Origin: Bradyrhizobium sp. Gha
GTDB lineage: Bacteria; Pseudomonadota; Alphaproteobacteria; Rhizobiales; Xanthobacteraceae
DNA: 64,000 nt
NCBI RefSeq assembly: GCF_900113735.1
Contig: NZ_FOQM01000019.1
Coordinates: 1 to 64,000 of the forward strand
Direction of reading: 5' to 3'
Within the stretch, counting starts at the first letter, position 1, and each line of letters starts with the position of its first letter. The notes beneath the pieces are model-generated. The model saw only the letters and a program-made list of their open reading frames with translations. It searched no databases and had not been told where the DNA came from. This document shows, piece by piece, positions 1-9,751 of this stretch. Both the position numbers and the translations under genes were made by a program.

Positions 1-27
1 GATTGCTTCGCTGCGCTCGCAATGATG
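1..27. repeat. Partial dispersed palindromic repeat (family B) disrupted by the IS element
   Basis: The first 27 bases match one arm of the repeat at 32831-32908 (core gcttcgctgcgctcgcaatga). The copy is cut by the window edge on the left and by the IS element on the right. Sequence resuming the repeat appears after the right end of the element (tgacgatgggg, 1410-1420). Confidence 0.75.
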
Positions 28-103
28 TTGTGGACGGCCCCACCTAAACGGCATCAAGTGCCAAAACGTGGTCGCCGCAGCGCCACAAAGAGGGGGACTG
101 TCC

Positions 104-1129
104 ATGACGAAGTTTATCAGAGCCGCGATTGATCTGGGCAAGAACTATTTTCAGGTTCATGGGCTCGAGAGCGAGGGTGGCCGATCGATTTCGCGCAAGG
201 TGAAGCGTTCGAAGCTGCACGAGGTCTTTTCGCAGATCGATCTCTGCCGGGTCGGTATGGAGGCGTGCGGTTCGGCGCATTATTGGGCTCGCCAATTGGT
301 CGCGATGGGACACGAGGTAGTCCTGATCCCGCCCACTTACATCAAGCCCTATGTCAAGCGGGGCAAGAACGACGCGGTTGACGCGGCTGCGATCTGCGAG
401 GCGATGTCCCGACCGGATATGCGCTTCGTGCCGATCAAGAGCGCGGAGCAGCAAGCCATTTTGATGCTGCACAAGACCCGCGAGCTGCTGATCAAGCAGC
501 GCACGATGGCCGTCAATGCCTTGCGCGGCCACCTGGCCGAGTTCGGCATTGTCGCCGCCAAGGGTATCGGCCGCGTCGATGAACTCCTGGCGCAGGCGAA
601 GGCGGATGCTGCGCTTCCGCCCATTGCCGCGGCCGCAGTGACCTGCATCGCTCAACATCTGGAAGGGCTCAACGCCTCGATCACGACCGTGGAAGAGGAA
701 CTCGCCAGGGCGCACAAGCAAAACCCGATCAGCCGCGTGCTCGACGAGATTCCAGGCGTCGGGACCCTGGTTGCGTCGGTGGTCGCGGCCAGTGTTCCCG
801 ATCCGGGCGTGTTCAAATCGGGGCGTGACTTCGCGGCATGGCTCGGTCTGACGCCCCGGCAAAATTCGAGCGGCGGCAAGGAGAAGCTCGGCGCAATCAC
901 CAAGCAGGGCAACCGCTACATCCGCAAAATGCTCGTCACGGGGGCAACCTCAGTGCTGCGTGTCGTAGGCAAGCGCACAGGCGCTTTGGCCGACTGGATC
1001 AACGCGCTGCGGGCCAGGAAGCCCGAGCGGCTGGTCGCCGTGGCTCTGGCCAATAAGCTGGCAAGGATCTGCTGGGCGATCATGACCACGGGCGAGGGCT
1101 TCCGTACCGACACCTATGTCAAGGCGTGA
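104..1129 (+). CDS. IS110-family transposase (DEDD recombinase)
   Basis: 341 aa. The N-terminal RuvC-like domain shows the family DEDD residues: Asp10 (AIDLGKN), Glu53 (GMEACGS), Asp90 and Asp93 (KNDAVDAA). The C-terminal Transposase_20 region carries LGLTPRQNSSGGKEK at about residues 245-260, with the conserved serine thought to act in strand exchange. The ATG at 104 is preferred over an upstream GTG at 68 because agggggac lies just before it. The length is normal and no frameshift is seen, so the enzyme may be active. In this family an RNA made from the noncoding end is now known to guide donor and target recognition. Confidence 0.92.
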   Translation: MTKFIRAAIDLGKNYFQVHGLESEGGRSISRKVKRSKLHEVFSQIDLCRVGMEACGSAHYWARQLVAMGHEVVLIPPTYIKPYVKRGKNDAVDAAAICEAMSRPDMRFVPIKSAEQQAILMLHKTRELLIKQRTMAVNALRGHLAEFGIVAAKGIGRVDELLAQAKADAALPPIAAAAVTCIAQHLEGLNASITTVEEELARAHKQNPISRVLDEIPGVGTLVASVVAASVPDPGVFKSGRDFAAWLGLTPRQNSSGGKEKLGAITKQGNRYIRKMLVTGATSVLRVVGKRTGALADWINALRARKPERLVAVALANKLARICWAIMTTGEGFRTDTYVKA

Positions 1130-1395
1130 GCGCACCTCACCGTCTCAAACAGCCTTCACGAGGAGTATCCCGGTTCAAGATTGGTAAGCACGAAAGAAGT
1201 GATGAGCGATACGGTCACCGCCGAAAACCATGGACACCCCGACATCGTCACGAGCCACCAAGCTCGCCGCAATGATAGGGACCAGGGCAATCGGATTTCA
1301 TCAGGGCCAGCGGTCATAAAGCCCGCACCAAAAGGCCGGACATATGACCGAAGCAGACCAACCTCGCTCCACACTTCAAAAAGCGCTTGCCAATA
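1130..1395 (+). ncRNA. Noncoding right end of the IS; candidate bridge/seek RNA locus
   Basis: 266 nt between the transposase stop and the right inverted repeat hold no credible gene. In IS1111-type elements this position encodes the guide RNA. Two segments look like possible guides: tggacacccc (1231-1240) resembles the element end tggacggcccc, and gctcgccgcaatgat (1262-1276) resembles the left target flank gctcgcaatgat (15-26). A small hairpin (GAGC/GCTC, 1252-1265) precedes the second. The RNA itself is inferred, not seen. Confidence 0.4.
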
Positions 1396-1441
1396 GGGGC
1401 CGTCCACATATGACGATGGGGCGTTGGGTGTGCGTACCACC

Positions 1442-3148
<1,707 letters not shown>

Positions 3149-3256
3149 GTTCGTCTCCTCCAATCACTGCCTCGTGCCCTGGAGCCGATGGCTTTCGGGC
3201 ACGAGGTTATCCCTTGCCGGGAAGGTGCGCGACGCCGCGCGCCTCATACTAAGGGG

Positions 3257-4450
3257 TTAGGCCGCCTTCTTGCCGCTGCCCGCATCGAGCCCGGCATAGA
3301 CGCCTCGCTCGAATCCCGCGAACGCCTGTAAGCATTTTGCGTCGACGAACGGCAACACCTGCATCAGGATCACGCCGCAAACATCGCGCTGCGGGTCGAT
3401 CCAGAAATAGGTGTTGGCGAGACCAGCCCACGCGAGGCTGCCGGCACTGCGACCCTCCGGCGTCTTGGCCGTATTGATCAGAAAGGACAGTCCCCACTTC
3501 TTCACGATGTCGGGGAAGAGATCGACGTCGTTGGTGTACATGGGCGCCACGGTGGTCATCTTGCCGATGGTGAGATCGCCGATGTGGTTCTGGCGCATCA
3601 GCGCGACCGTCTCGGGCTTCAGCAGCTGGTTGCCGCTGCCGCGGCCCTGGTTGAGGATCATCTGGGTAAACTTGATGTAGTCGCCGGCCGTGCTGTAAAG
3701 GCCGCCACCGCCCATGTGGAATTCCGGGTTCTGCTCGATCTCGAACGGTATCGGTGTCAACGATCCATCCTCGCCGCGCGCATGCGTGGCGACCAGCCGC
3801 TTGCGCATGTCCTCGGTGATCTTGAACGCGGTGTCGTTCATGCCGAGCGGCGCGAAGATGTTGTCGCGCAAGTAGGCATCGAGACGTTTGCCGCTCACGG
3901 CCTCAATCGCCTTGCCGACGAAGTCGATGTTGATGCCATATTCCCAGCGCGTTCCGGGGTCGGACATGATCGGAGTCTTCAGCGCGACGTTCTGGCAGGA
4001 AAAGATGTTCGGGGTTCCGGTCTTCTCCAGATATTGGGCGCAATCGCCGTTCCACACGTTGTAGGCGAAGCCGGCAGTGTGGGTCATGAGCTGGCGCAGC
4101 GTGATCGCGCTTTTCGCCGGCCGCAGTTTCGGCTCACCCTTGGCGTCAAAACCTTCCAGCACCTGCGGGTTGGCGAGATCGGGCAGCAGCGAACCGATCG
4201 GCGCATCGAGCGACAGCTTGCCCTGCTCGACCAGCTGCATCGCGCCGGCCGATGTCACCGCCTTCGTCATCGAGGCGATCCAGAATACGCTGTCCATTGT
4301 CATCGCATCCGGCTTGGATAGATCGCGCTTGCCGAACGCGCCCTGATACAGAACATCGCTGCCGCTGGCGGCGATCGCGACAACGCCGGGAATGTCCTTG
4401 GCGTCGCTTGCCTTGCTCAGAATCTGATCGATCTCAGCTTTGCTTTGCAT
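3257..4450 (-). CDS. Serine hydrolase, class C beta-lactamase/EstB-like
   Basis: 397 aa beta-lactamase-fold hydrolase. The SxxK nucleophile motif is SMTK (in IASMTKAVTS) and the Y-x-N motif is YGIN; a glycine-rich GGGGLYS stretch follows. This family contains esterases, peptidases and true lactamases, so the substrate is unknown. No signal peptide is evident from the ATG at 4450, which has ggaggaaa just upstream; this favours a cytoplasmic esterase over a periplasmic lactamase. Likely in one transcription unit with the acyl-CoA synthetase downstream. Confidence 0.87.
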   Translation of the reverse strand: MQSKAEIDQILSKASDAKDIPGVVAIAASGSDVLYQGAFGKRDLSKPDAMTMDSVFWIASMTKAVTSAGAMQLVEQGKLSLDAPIGSLLPDLANPQVLEGFDAKGEPKLRPAKSAITLRQLMTHTAGFAYNVWNGDCAQYLEKTGTPNIFSCQNVALKTPIMSDPGTRWEYGINIDFVGKAIEAVSGKRLDAYLRDNIFAPLGMNDTAFKITEDMRKRLVATHARGEDGSLTPIPFEIEQNPEFHMGGGGLYSTAGDYIKFTQMILNQGRGSGNQLLKPETVALMRQNHIGDLTIGKMTTVAPMYTNDVDLFPDIVKKWGLSFLINTAKTPEGRSAGSLAWAGLANTYFWIDPQRDVCGVILMQVLPFVDAKCLQAFAGFERGVYAGLDAGSGKKAA

Positions 4451-4785
4451 CGCGTTTCCTCCGGTTTGATTATTGTTGGAAGTGATCGATTGTCCTCCCG
4501 CATCCGCTGCGCGGCAAGCGTGGCGATATGCATCCTGCGGTCGCGATGTCGTGACTTGACCGTCTGCGCTCCGCGCGGAACGACTGATCTGCAACACTTC
4601 TCCACAATCTGCGGTGGATGGCTGCAGCTCACCGTGACCTTGGATGGGCTCAGGCGGTATGTTTCGGGCGTTTGAGCACTTGAAACATTTTGTGCGTTGC
4701 GGCGTTCAGCTCGTGGCCCGATCGGCGGCTGCGTTAAGACTTGAAGCAAATTTGGCGACCGCTTGGCGGCCGCGGGGGACCTGAG

Positions 4786-5106
4786 ATGATTTCGACCTGG
4801 AGCGAATGGAAGCGCTATCCCCGTCCCGGACGGGGCGACAATCTGGAAGCGCCGATCTCGCCCGGTATTTACGAGGTTCGCATCGCAGGCACTGGAGCGC
4901 TTTATTCGTTCGGCGCGGTCGACAATCTGGCGCAATCACTGGCGCTGCTGCCGGTCGGGTCGAAGTCCTGGTTCGGCCGCCGCGATACCTCCGACGTGCC
5001 CGATCTCGAATACCGGACCTGCGCGACCTCCTCGAAGGCCGGTGCCAAGGCGGCTGCCGAGCGCATGATCGGCCGGCGCGAGACCTATATGAACGGCGCA
5101 GCGTAG
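4786..5106 (+). CDS. Small protein with a degenerate GIY-YIG-like layout
   Basis: 106 aa, function unknown. The ATG at 4786 follows gggggac. Residues 25-43 read as a beta hairpin with GIY at 27-29 and YSFG at 40-43, the spacing seen in GIY-YIG nuclease domains, followed by a helix (DNLAQSLALL) and a C-terminal Ala-rich helix. The Arg usually found in the first helix of active nucleases is missing, so a nuclease role is doubtful. It stands alone between a divergent hydrolase gene and gabD. The 335 nt before it (4451-4785) show no gene or clear signal. Confidence 0.6.
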   Translation: MISTWSEWKRYPRPGRGDNLEAPISPGIYEVRIAGTGALYSFGAVDNLAQSLALLPVGSKSWFGRRDTSDVPDLEYRTCATSSKAGAKAAAERMIGRRETYMNGAA

Positions 5107-5189
5107 TTGCTGCGGGCATTTGCTTCCGCGTTCGCAATGCCCAACGTCTCCCCGCCGGTTGACTCTCAGCAGATGTGCGTTGCGGGACG

Positions 5190-5202
5190 GTGCATTGTGC
5201 AC
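5190..5202. promoter_or_regulatory. Short palindrome upstream of gabD
   Basis: GTGCA-TTG-TGCAC is a perfect 5-3-5 inverted repeat 50 nt before the gabD start. It could be a regulator site, but it is short and may be chance. Confidence 0.25.
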
Positions 5203-5251
5203 CTGATATCCCTATATTCCGGGCCGATCCTGACCGTCCGAGGAGTACGCC

Positions 5252-6742
5252 ATGACGCCGACCGCCGCACGCGCCCAACATGCCACTGCCACCCTGCGTG
5301 ACCGGTTGAAGGACCCGTCGCTGCTGAAGGAGGCCTGCTACATCGACGGCGCCTGGGTCGGGACGCCCGTGTTTGCCGTGAATAATCCCGCAACCGGTGT
5401 CGAGATCGCAAAAGTCCCGCAGCTTGGCGCGGACGAGACGACCAGGGCGGTCGAAGCCGCCCAGCGCGCGTTTCCCGCTTGGGCCAGGCATACCGCCAAG
5501 CAGCGCTCCAACATTTTGCGCAAATGGTTCGAGCTGATCATCGCCAGCCGCGAGGACCTCGCGCTGATCCTCACCTCCGAGCAGGGCAAGCCGCTGTCGG
5601 AGGCGCTGGGCGAGGTCGATATCGGCGCCGCCTATATCGAGTTCTTCGCCGAGGAAGCGAGGCGCGTCTATGGCGAGACCATTCCGACGCAGCGCCCCGA
5701 TGCGCGGCTGCTCGCGATCAAGCAGCCGATCGGCGTCTGCGGCGCCATCACGCCGTGGAATTTCCCGAATTCGATGATCACGCGCAAGGTCTCGCCCGCG
5801 CTCGCGGCGGGCTGCACCGTGGTGCTGAAGCCTGCCAACGAGACGCCGCTGTCGGCGCTGGCACTGGCCGTGCTCGCCGAGAGAGCCGGTATCCCCAACG
5901 GCGTGCTCAACATCATCACGGGTGACGCTCCGCCGATCGGCAAGGTGCTGTGCGAGCATCCGGCAGTGCGCTTCGTCGGCTTCACCGGTTCGACCGCCGT
6001 CGGCAAGATCCTGTACCAGCAGGCTTCCGTCGGTGTGAAGCGGCTCGGCCTCGAGCTCGGCGGCAATGCGCCGTTCGTGGTGTTCGACGATGCCGACATC
6101 GACGCCGCGGTCGAGGGCGCGATCGTCTCGAAATACCGCAACATGGGCCAGACCTGCGTCTGCGCCAATCGCATCTACGCCCAGGACAAGATCTACGACG
6201 AGTTCGTCAAGAAACTGTCCGCAAAGGTCGCGGCGATGAAGATCGGCGACGGCACGGAGGCCGGTGTCACGCAAGGCCCGCTGATCAACATGAAGGCAAT
6301 CGACAAGGTCGAGCGCCACATTGCGGATGCCGTCAAGCGCGGCGCCAAGGTCGTGACCGGCGGCAAGCGCAGCGAGCTCGGGCGGTCCTTCTTCGAGCCG
6401 ACCGTGCTGGCTGATGTGAAGCCCGACTCGCTGGTATCGCAGGAAGAAACCTTCGGCCCGCTGGCGCCGGTGATCCGATTCAAGGACGAAGCGGACGTGA
6501 TCGCGATGTGCAATGCCTCGCCGTTCGGCCTCGCGTCCTACTTCTACTCCCGTGATATCGGCCGCGTCTGGCGCGTCGCCGAAGCGCTGGAGTCTGGCAT
6601 GGTCGGCGTCAACACCGGCCTGATCACCACCGAAGTCGCGCCGTTCGGCGGCGTCAAGGAAAGCGGCCTCGGGCGCGAAGGCTCGCGTCACGGCATGGAA
6701 GAATATGTCGAGATCAAATACGTGATGATGGCGGGGGTCTAA
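5252..6742 (+). CDS. gabD: NAD(P)-dependent succinate-semialdehyde dehydrogenase
   Basis: 496 aa aldehyde dehydrogenase, predicted to oxidise succinate semialdehyde to succinate at the end of GABA degradation, in the cytoplasm. The NAD(P) and catalytic regions are plain: ITPWNFPNSM, FTGSTAVGK, the active-site Glu in LELGGNAPF and the nucleophile Cys in GQTCVCANR. The GQTCVCANR form and overall length fit GabD rather than betaine-aldehyde dehydrogenase. The start at 5252 has gaggag 7 nt upstream. No gabT transaminase gene is adjacent. A G+C-rich hairpin without a T-run follows the stop (6749-6769). Confidence 0.88.
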   Translation: MTPTAARAQHATATLRDRLKDPSLLKEACYIDGAWVGTPVFAVNNPATGVEIAKVPQLGADETTRAVEAAQRAFPAWARHTAKQRSNILRKWFELIIASREDLALILTSEQGKPLSEALGEVDIGAAYIEFFAEEARRVYGETIPTQRPDARLLAIKQPIGVCGAITPWNFPNSMITRKVSPALAAGCTVVLKPANETPLSALALAVLAERAGIPNGVLNIITGDAPPIGKVLCEHPAVRFVGFTGSTAVGKILYQQASVGVKRLGLELGGNAPFVVFDDADIDAAVEGAIVSKYRNMGQTCVCANRIYAQDKIYDEFVKKLSAKVAAMKIGDGTEAGVTQGPLINMKAIDKVERHIADAVKRGAKVVTGGKRSELGRSFFEPTVLADVKPDSLVSQEETFGPLAPVIRFKDEADVIAMCNASPFGLASYFYSRDIGRVWRVAEALESGMVGVNTGLITTEVAPFGGVKESGLGREGSRHGMEEYVEIKYVMMAGV

Positions 6743-6791
6743 CCGGCGGAAGGCGGCTTCAAGCCGCCTCCCGCTCGCGCGTTTACCGGCT

Positions 6792-7223
6792 TTACTGACA
6801 GCGATACATCTGGCCGTCGGCCATCTTGGTCATCGTACCGGGTTCGCAGACCATGCCGTTTCGCCTGCGCCATTCCTCCGGCGAGTAGGCGTAAGAGGCG
6901 TAAGGACCGCTATTCGCATAATGGTCCGTGCCGTAGGGGACGGTCCCCCATGCCGGTGACGTCGCGGCTATCGCGGCGGCTGTGCCAGCGGCTACGGCGC
7001 CCGCCCCGACTGCGGCGGCACCGTATCCGTACGCGGCTCGCCGCGTGTGTCGACGCGCCACGCCGGCAACGCTCACCGGAGTCAGCGGGCGACCGACGCG
7101 CGCCTGTGCGCTGTCGACCGATATCGAGACGCCGCGCTCCCCGGACCAGGCGAAGGAGAACAGCGCCGCGCAGGTGAACGTCGAGACTGCTATTGCAATT
7201 CTTGTCGCACGTGTACGTGTCAT
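6792..7223 (-). CDS. Hypothetical secreted protein
   Basis: 143 aa. The ATG at 7223 (preceded by ggagac) gives a signal-peptide-like N-terminus: MTRTRAT followed by a hydrophobic stretch AIAVSTFTCAALFSFAW. A second Ala/Gly-rich hydrophobic stretch (about residues 70-90) could be a membrane segment. The C-terminal 50 residues are Tyr/Ser/Pro-rich and end in a Cys pair region (MVCEPGTMTK...YRCQ) that could form a disulfide. No function recognised. Confidence 0.65.
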   Translation of the reverse strand: MTRTRATRIAIAVSTFTCAALFSFAWSGERGVSISVDSAQARVGRPLTPVSVAGVARRHTRRAAYGYGAAAVGAGAVAAGTAAAIAATSPAWGTVPYGTDHYANSGPYASYAYSPEEWRRRNGMVCEPGTMTKMADGQMYRCQ

Positions 7224-7518
7224 GTTTCGTCTCCATTGCTGTCTTCCAAATACGCTTTCGATGTCCAGGGGCCGTTGCGCGGTCCCTGGCGGTCTTCCTC
7301 GCGCTGGTTCAGGAGCGGCAACCGCGGCCGCACTTGCAATTCTGACAAACAAAGCTTCATTGGAGGCACGTCCGGTCGTGCTCGCAGTGCCAAATGGCAC
7401 ACGGGATCATAGTGGAAACCCGGGGCCAGGGGCTATTGTCCTAAGCGGCGCAATGGGTCACGCCAATTGCCCTATCAGCGTCGCGCAAGCCGCGCGGCGT
7501 CTCCTTCCCGGACGCGGG

Positions 7519-7546
7519 CTGGATTTCGCCACGCTCGCAATGACGG
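7519..7546. repeat. Half copy of dispersed repeat family B
   Basis: ctggatttcgcc...cgctcgcaatgacgg matches one arm of the repeat at 32831-32908. The rest of the intergenic stretch 7224-7567 shows no gene. Confidence 0.6.
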
Positions 7547-7567
7547 AGTGTGCTGGCGCAACTCGGC

Positions 7568-8482
7568 CTAAATCTTCAGCTCTTTCCCCGTCACCCGCCG
7601 ATACGCTTCGAGGTACCGCTTGCTGGTGGCGTCCACCACGCTCGCCGGCAGTGGCGGCGGCGGGGCGTCGCCGTTCCAGCGGCCGGCGCGGCGCTCGACG
7701 TCGAGATAGTCGCGCAACGGTTGCTTGTCGAAGCTCGCCTGCGGCTGGCCGGGCTTGTAGGCATCGACCGCCCAGAAACGCGACGAATCCGGCGTCATCA
7801 CCTCGTCGATCAGGATGATGCGGCCGTCCTTGTCGCGGCCGAACTCGAACTTGGTGTCAGCGATGATGATGCCCTGCTCGCGCGCCAGCTCCTCGCCGAG
7901 CGTGTAGATCGCACGCGTCATGCTTTCGAGCGTGTAGGCGACGTCATCGCCGACGACCTGGCGCATCTTCGCGATGGTGATGTTCTCGTCATGCCCGGTC
8001 TCCGCCTTGGTCGCCGGGCTGAAGATCGCAGGGTCGAGCTTCTCGCTCTCGACGAGGCCGGGTTTCAGCGTCTCGCCCGCCAGCGTGCCGCTCGCCGCAT
8101 ATTCCTTCCACGCCGAACCGGAGAGATAGCCGCGGATCACGCATTCGATCGGAAACACGGTGGTGCGGCGCGACAGCATGGCGCGGCCGAGGATTTCGCT
8201 GCGATGGGCTTGGAGCGCCGGGACGGCCGCGATGATCTCGTCGGTGTCGGCGCTGATCATGTGATGCGGCACGATGCCTTCGAGCTTGTTGAACCAGTAT
8301 GCGCTGATCTGGGTCAGCACCGCGCCCTTCATCGGGATGGTCTCGCCCATCACGACGTCGAAGGCGCTGATGCGATCGGTGGTGAGGAGCAGCAGGCGGT
8401 CGTCGTCGACGGCGTAGACATCGCGCACCTTGCCGCGCCCGATCTTGGTCAGGGGCAGGTCGCTGGAGAGCATCGTGGTCAT
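7568..8482 (-). CDS. purC: Phosphoribosylaminoimidazole-succinocarboxamide synthase
   Basis: 304 aa SAICAR synthetase, which joins aspartate to CAIR with ATP in step 8 of purine synthesis. The family ATP-binding start KIGRGKVRDVYAVDD, RISAFDVVM and the acidic region IIADTKFEFG...LIDEVMTPDSSRF are all present. It belongs to the longer, about 300-residue type; alphaproteobacteria commonly carry a second, about 255-residue purC near purS/purQ/purL, so this may be one of two. The ATG at 8482 has only a weak site (gaaag) upstream; 8473 is an alternative. It is not in a purine operon here. Confidence 0.92.
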   Translation of the reverse strand: MTTMLSSDLPLTKIGRGKVRDVYAVDDDRLLLLTTDRISAFDVVMGETIPMKGAVLTQISAYWFNKLEGIVPHHMISADTDEIIAAVPALQAHRSEILGRAMLSRRTTVFPIECVIRGYLSGSAWKEYAASGTLAGETLKPGLVESEKLDPAIFSPATKAETGHDENITIAKMRQVVGDDVAYTLESMTRAIYTLGEELAREQGIIIADTKFEFGRDKDGRIILIDEVMTPDSSRFWAVDAYKPGQPQASFDKQPLRDYLDVERRAGRWNGDAPPPPLPASVVDATSKRYLEAYRRVTGKELKI

Positions 8483-8544
8483 CGGCAGAGCTTTCGGAAA
8501 GGTTTTCGGCCGCACCTGATGGCACGGCCGAAAACCGGATTAGC

Positions 8545-9462
8545 CTATTCCGGCAGCGGAATGAACTCATGTTCCTGCGGAACCGCCGCGAAGCGGCCGG
8601 TTTTCCAGTCCTGCTTGGCCTGCTCGATCCGCTCCTTGCTGGAGGAGACGAAATTCCACCAGATGTGGCGCGGGCCCTCCAATGCATCGCCGCCGAGAAA
8701 CATCATCCGCGTCGCTTTCAGCGCCTTCACGGTGATGCGGTCGCCGGGCCGGAAGATCAGCAGCCGCGGCCCCTCGTAACGTTCGTTCGCGATCTCGACC
8801 TCGCCGTCGACCACATAGATCGCGCGCTCCTCGTGGTCGGGGTCGAGCGGCACGCTCGCGCCGGCGGCCGCGGTGACCTCGGTGTAGAACCAGGGCGAGA
8901 CCATCTTGACCGGCGAGGTGATGCCGAACGCGGAGCCGGCAATCACCCGCGCGGTGAAGTCGCGCTCGGAGATCATCGGCAGATCGCCCGCCGCATAATG
9001 CTGGAACGAGGGATCGATCTCTTCGGAGCCTTCAGGCAGCGCGATCCAGCTTTGCAGGCCGAGCATCTGCTGGCCCGAGGCGCGTTGCGCATCCGGGGTG
9101 CGCTCGGAATGCGCGATGCCGCGCCCCGCGGTCATCAAATTCATCGCGCCCGGCGCGATCTCCTGCACGTTACCCTCGCTGTCGCGATGCATGATCGAGC
9201 CGTCGAACAGATAGGTGACGGTGGCGAGCCCGATGTGCGGATGCGGCCGCACATCCATGCCCTTGCCGGAGACGAACTGCACCGGGCCGAAATGATCGAA
9301 GAAGATGAACGGCCCGACCATCTGCCGCTTGCCATGCGGCAGCGCGCGCCGGACGACGAATCCGTCGCCGAGATCGCGGGTGCGCGGCACGATGACGAGA
9401 TCGAGCGCATCGCAGGACATGGGATCGCCGAGCACGGGATCGTTGGAGGGTTGCCAGCTCAT
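8545..9462 (-). CDS. Pirin family protein
   Basis: 305 aa bicupin. The N-terminal domain holds the metal-binding pattern VRPHPHIGLATVTYLFDG with two His, followed by MHRDSEGN; the C-terminal pirin_C domain follows (VKMVSPWFYTEVTA...). Pirins bind Fe and some act as quercetinases or as cofactors of regulators; the role here is unknown. The ATG at 9462 has aaggag 7 nt upstream. It runs 62 nt ahead of purC on the same strand. Confidence 0.9.
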   Translation of the reverse strand: MSWQPSNDPVLGDPMSCDALDLVIVPRTRDLGDGFVVRRALPHGKRQMVGPFIFFDHFGPVQFVSGKGMDVRPHPHIGLATVTYLFDGSIMHRDSEGNVQEIAPGAMNLMTAGRGIAHSERTPDAQRASGQQMLGLQSWIALPEGSEEIDPSFQHYAAGDLPMISERDFTARVIAGSAFGITSPVKMVSPWFYTEVTAAAGASVPLDPDHEERAIYVVDGEVEIANERYEGPRLLIFRPGDRITVKALKATRMMFLGGDALEGPRHIWWNFVSSSKERIEQAKQDWKTGRFAAVPQEHEFIPLPE

Positions 9463-9547
9463 GGTGGGCTCCTTCTTTATCAAGTGGGTCTGATCGTAGC
9501 AGGATTTGGCGTCGCCGTCGCGACAAAGGCCGACCACGTACTCCGCT

Positions 9548-9669
9548 GTCATCGCCCGCGAAAGCGGGCGATCCAGTACGCCGCGGCTCATCGGTTCAAT
9601 CACGGCTGTCTCGGAGTACTGCATCGCCCGGTCCTGGTGCGCAATTGCGCACTGGCCGGGCGATGACAG
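9548..9669. repeat. Dispersed palindromic repeat (family D)
   Basis: About 120 bp, starting gtcatcgcccgcgaaagcgg and ending in the complementary ccgggcgatgac, with an internal gatccagtacgccgcgg. A second copy lies at 37493-37588 (same outer arms and the same gatccagtacgccgcgg-like core). Confidence 0.75.
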
Positions 9670-9751
9670 TGGTGGTGAGGATGCTTCTTGAAAAAGCCGG
9701 CGCGACGAACGATGTTCGACCAACCGCAACCGCGACCGATCGCATCGCCTG

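Larger units (their letters stand above)
27..1410 (+). mobile_element. IS110-family element, IS1111-type, about 1.38 kb
   Basis: A perfect 13-bp inverted repeat, tgtggacggcccc at 29-41 and its complement at 1396-1408, brackets a single transposase gene. Inverted repeats set slightly inside the tips, with a long noncoding stretch after the transposase (1130-1395), are the layout of the IS1111 branch of IS110. The element interrupts a dispersed repeat: left flank ...gctcgcaatga and right flank cgatgggg... join to restore a normal repeat. The exact outer tips are uncertain by a few bases because the sequence atga occurs at both junctions. Confidence 0.8.

Noticed and set aside
1181..1396. Small frames inside the noncoding end of the IS element
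   Set aside because: No start signals; the position matches the noncoding guide-RNA end of IS1111-type elements.
5190..5202. Strong claim for a gabD operator
   Set aside because: A single 5-3-5 palindrome with no second copy or regulator nearby; kept only as a low-confidence site.
4706..6691. 661-codon frame opposite gabD
   Set aside because: Covers the antisense of gabD and the 106-aa gene; composition is that of a shadow frame.
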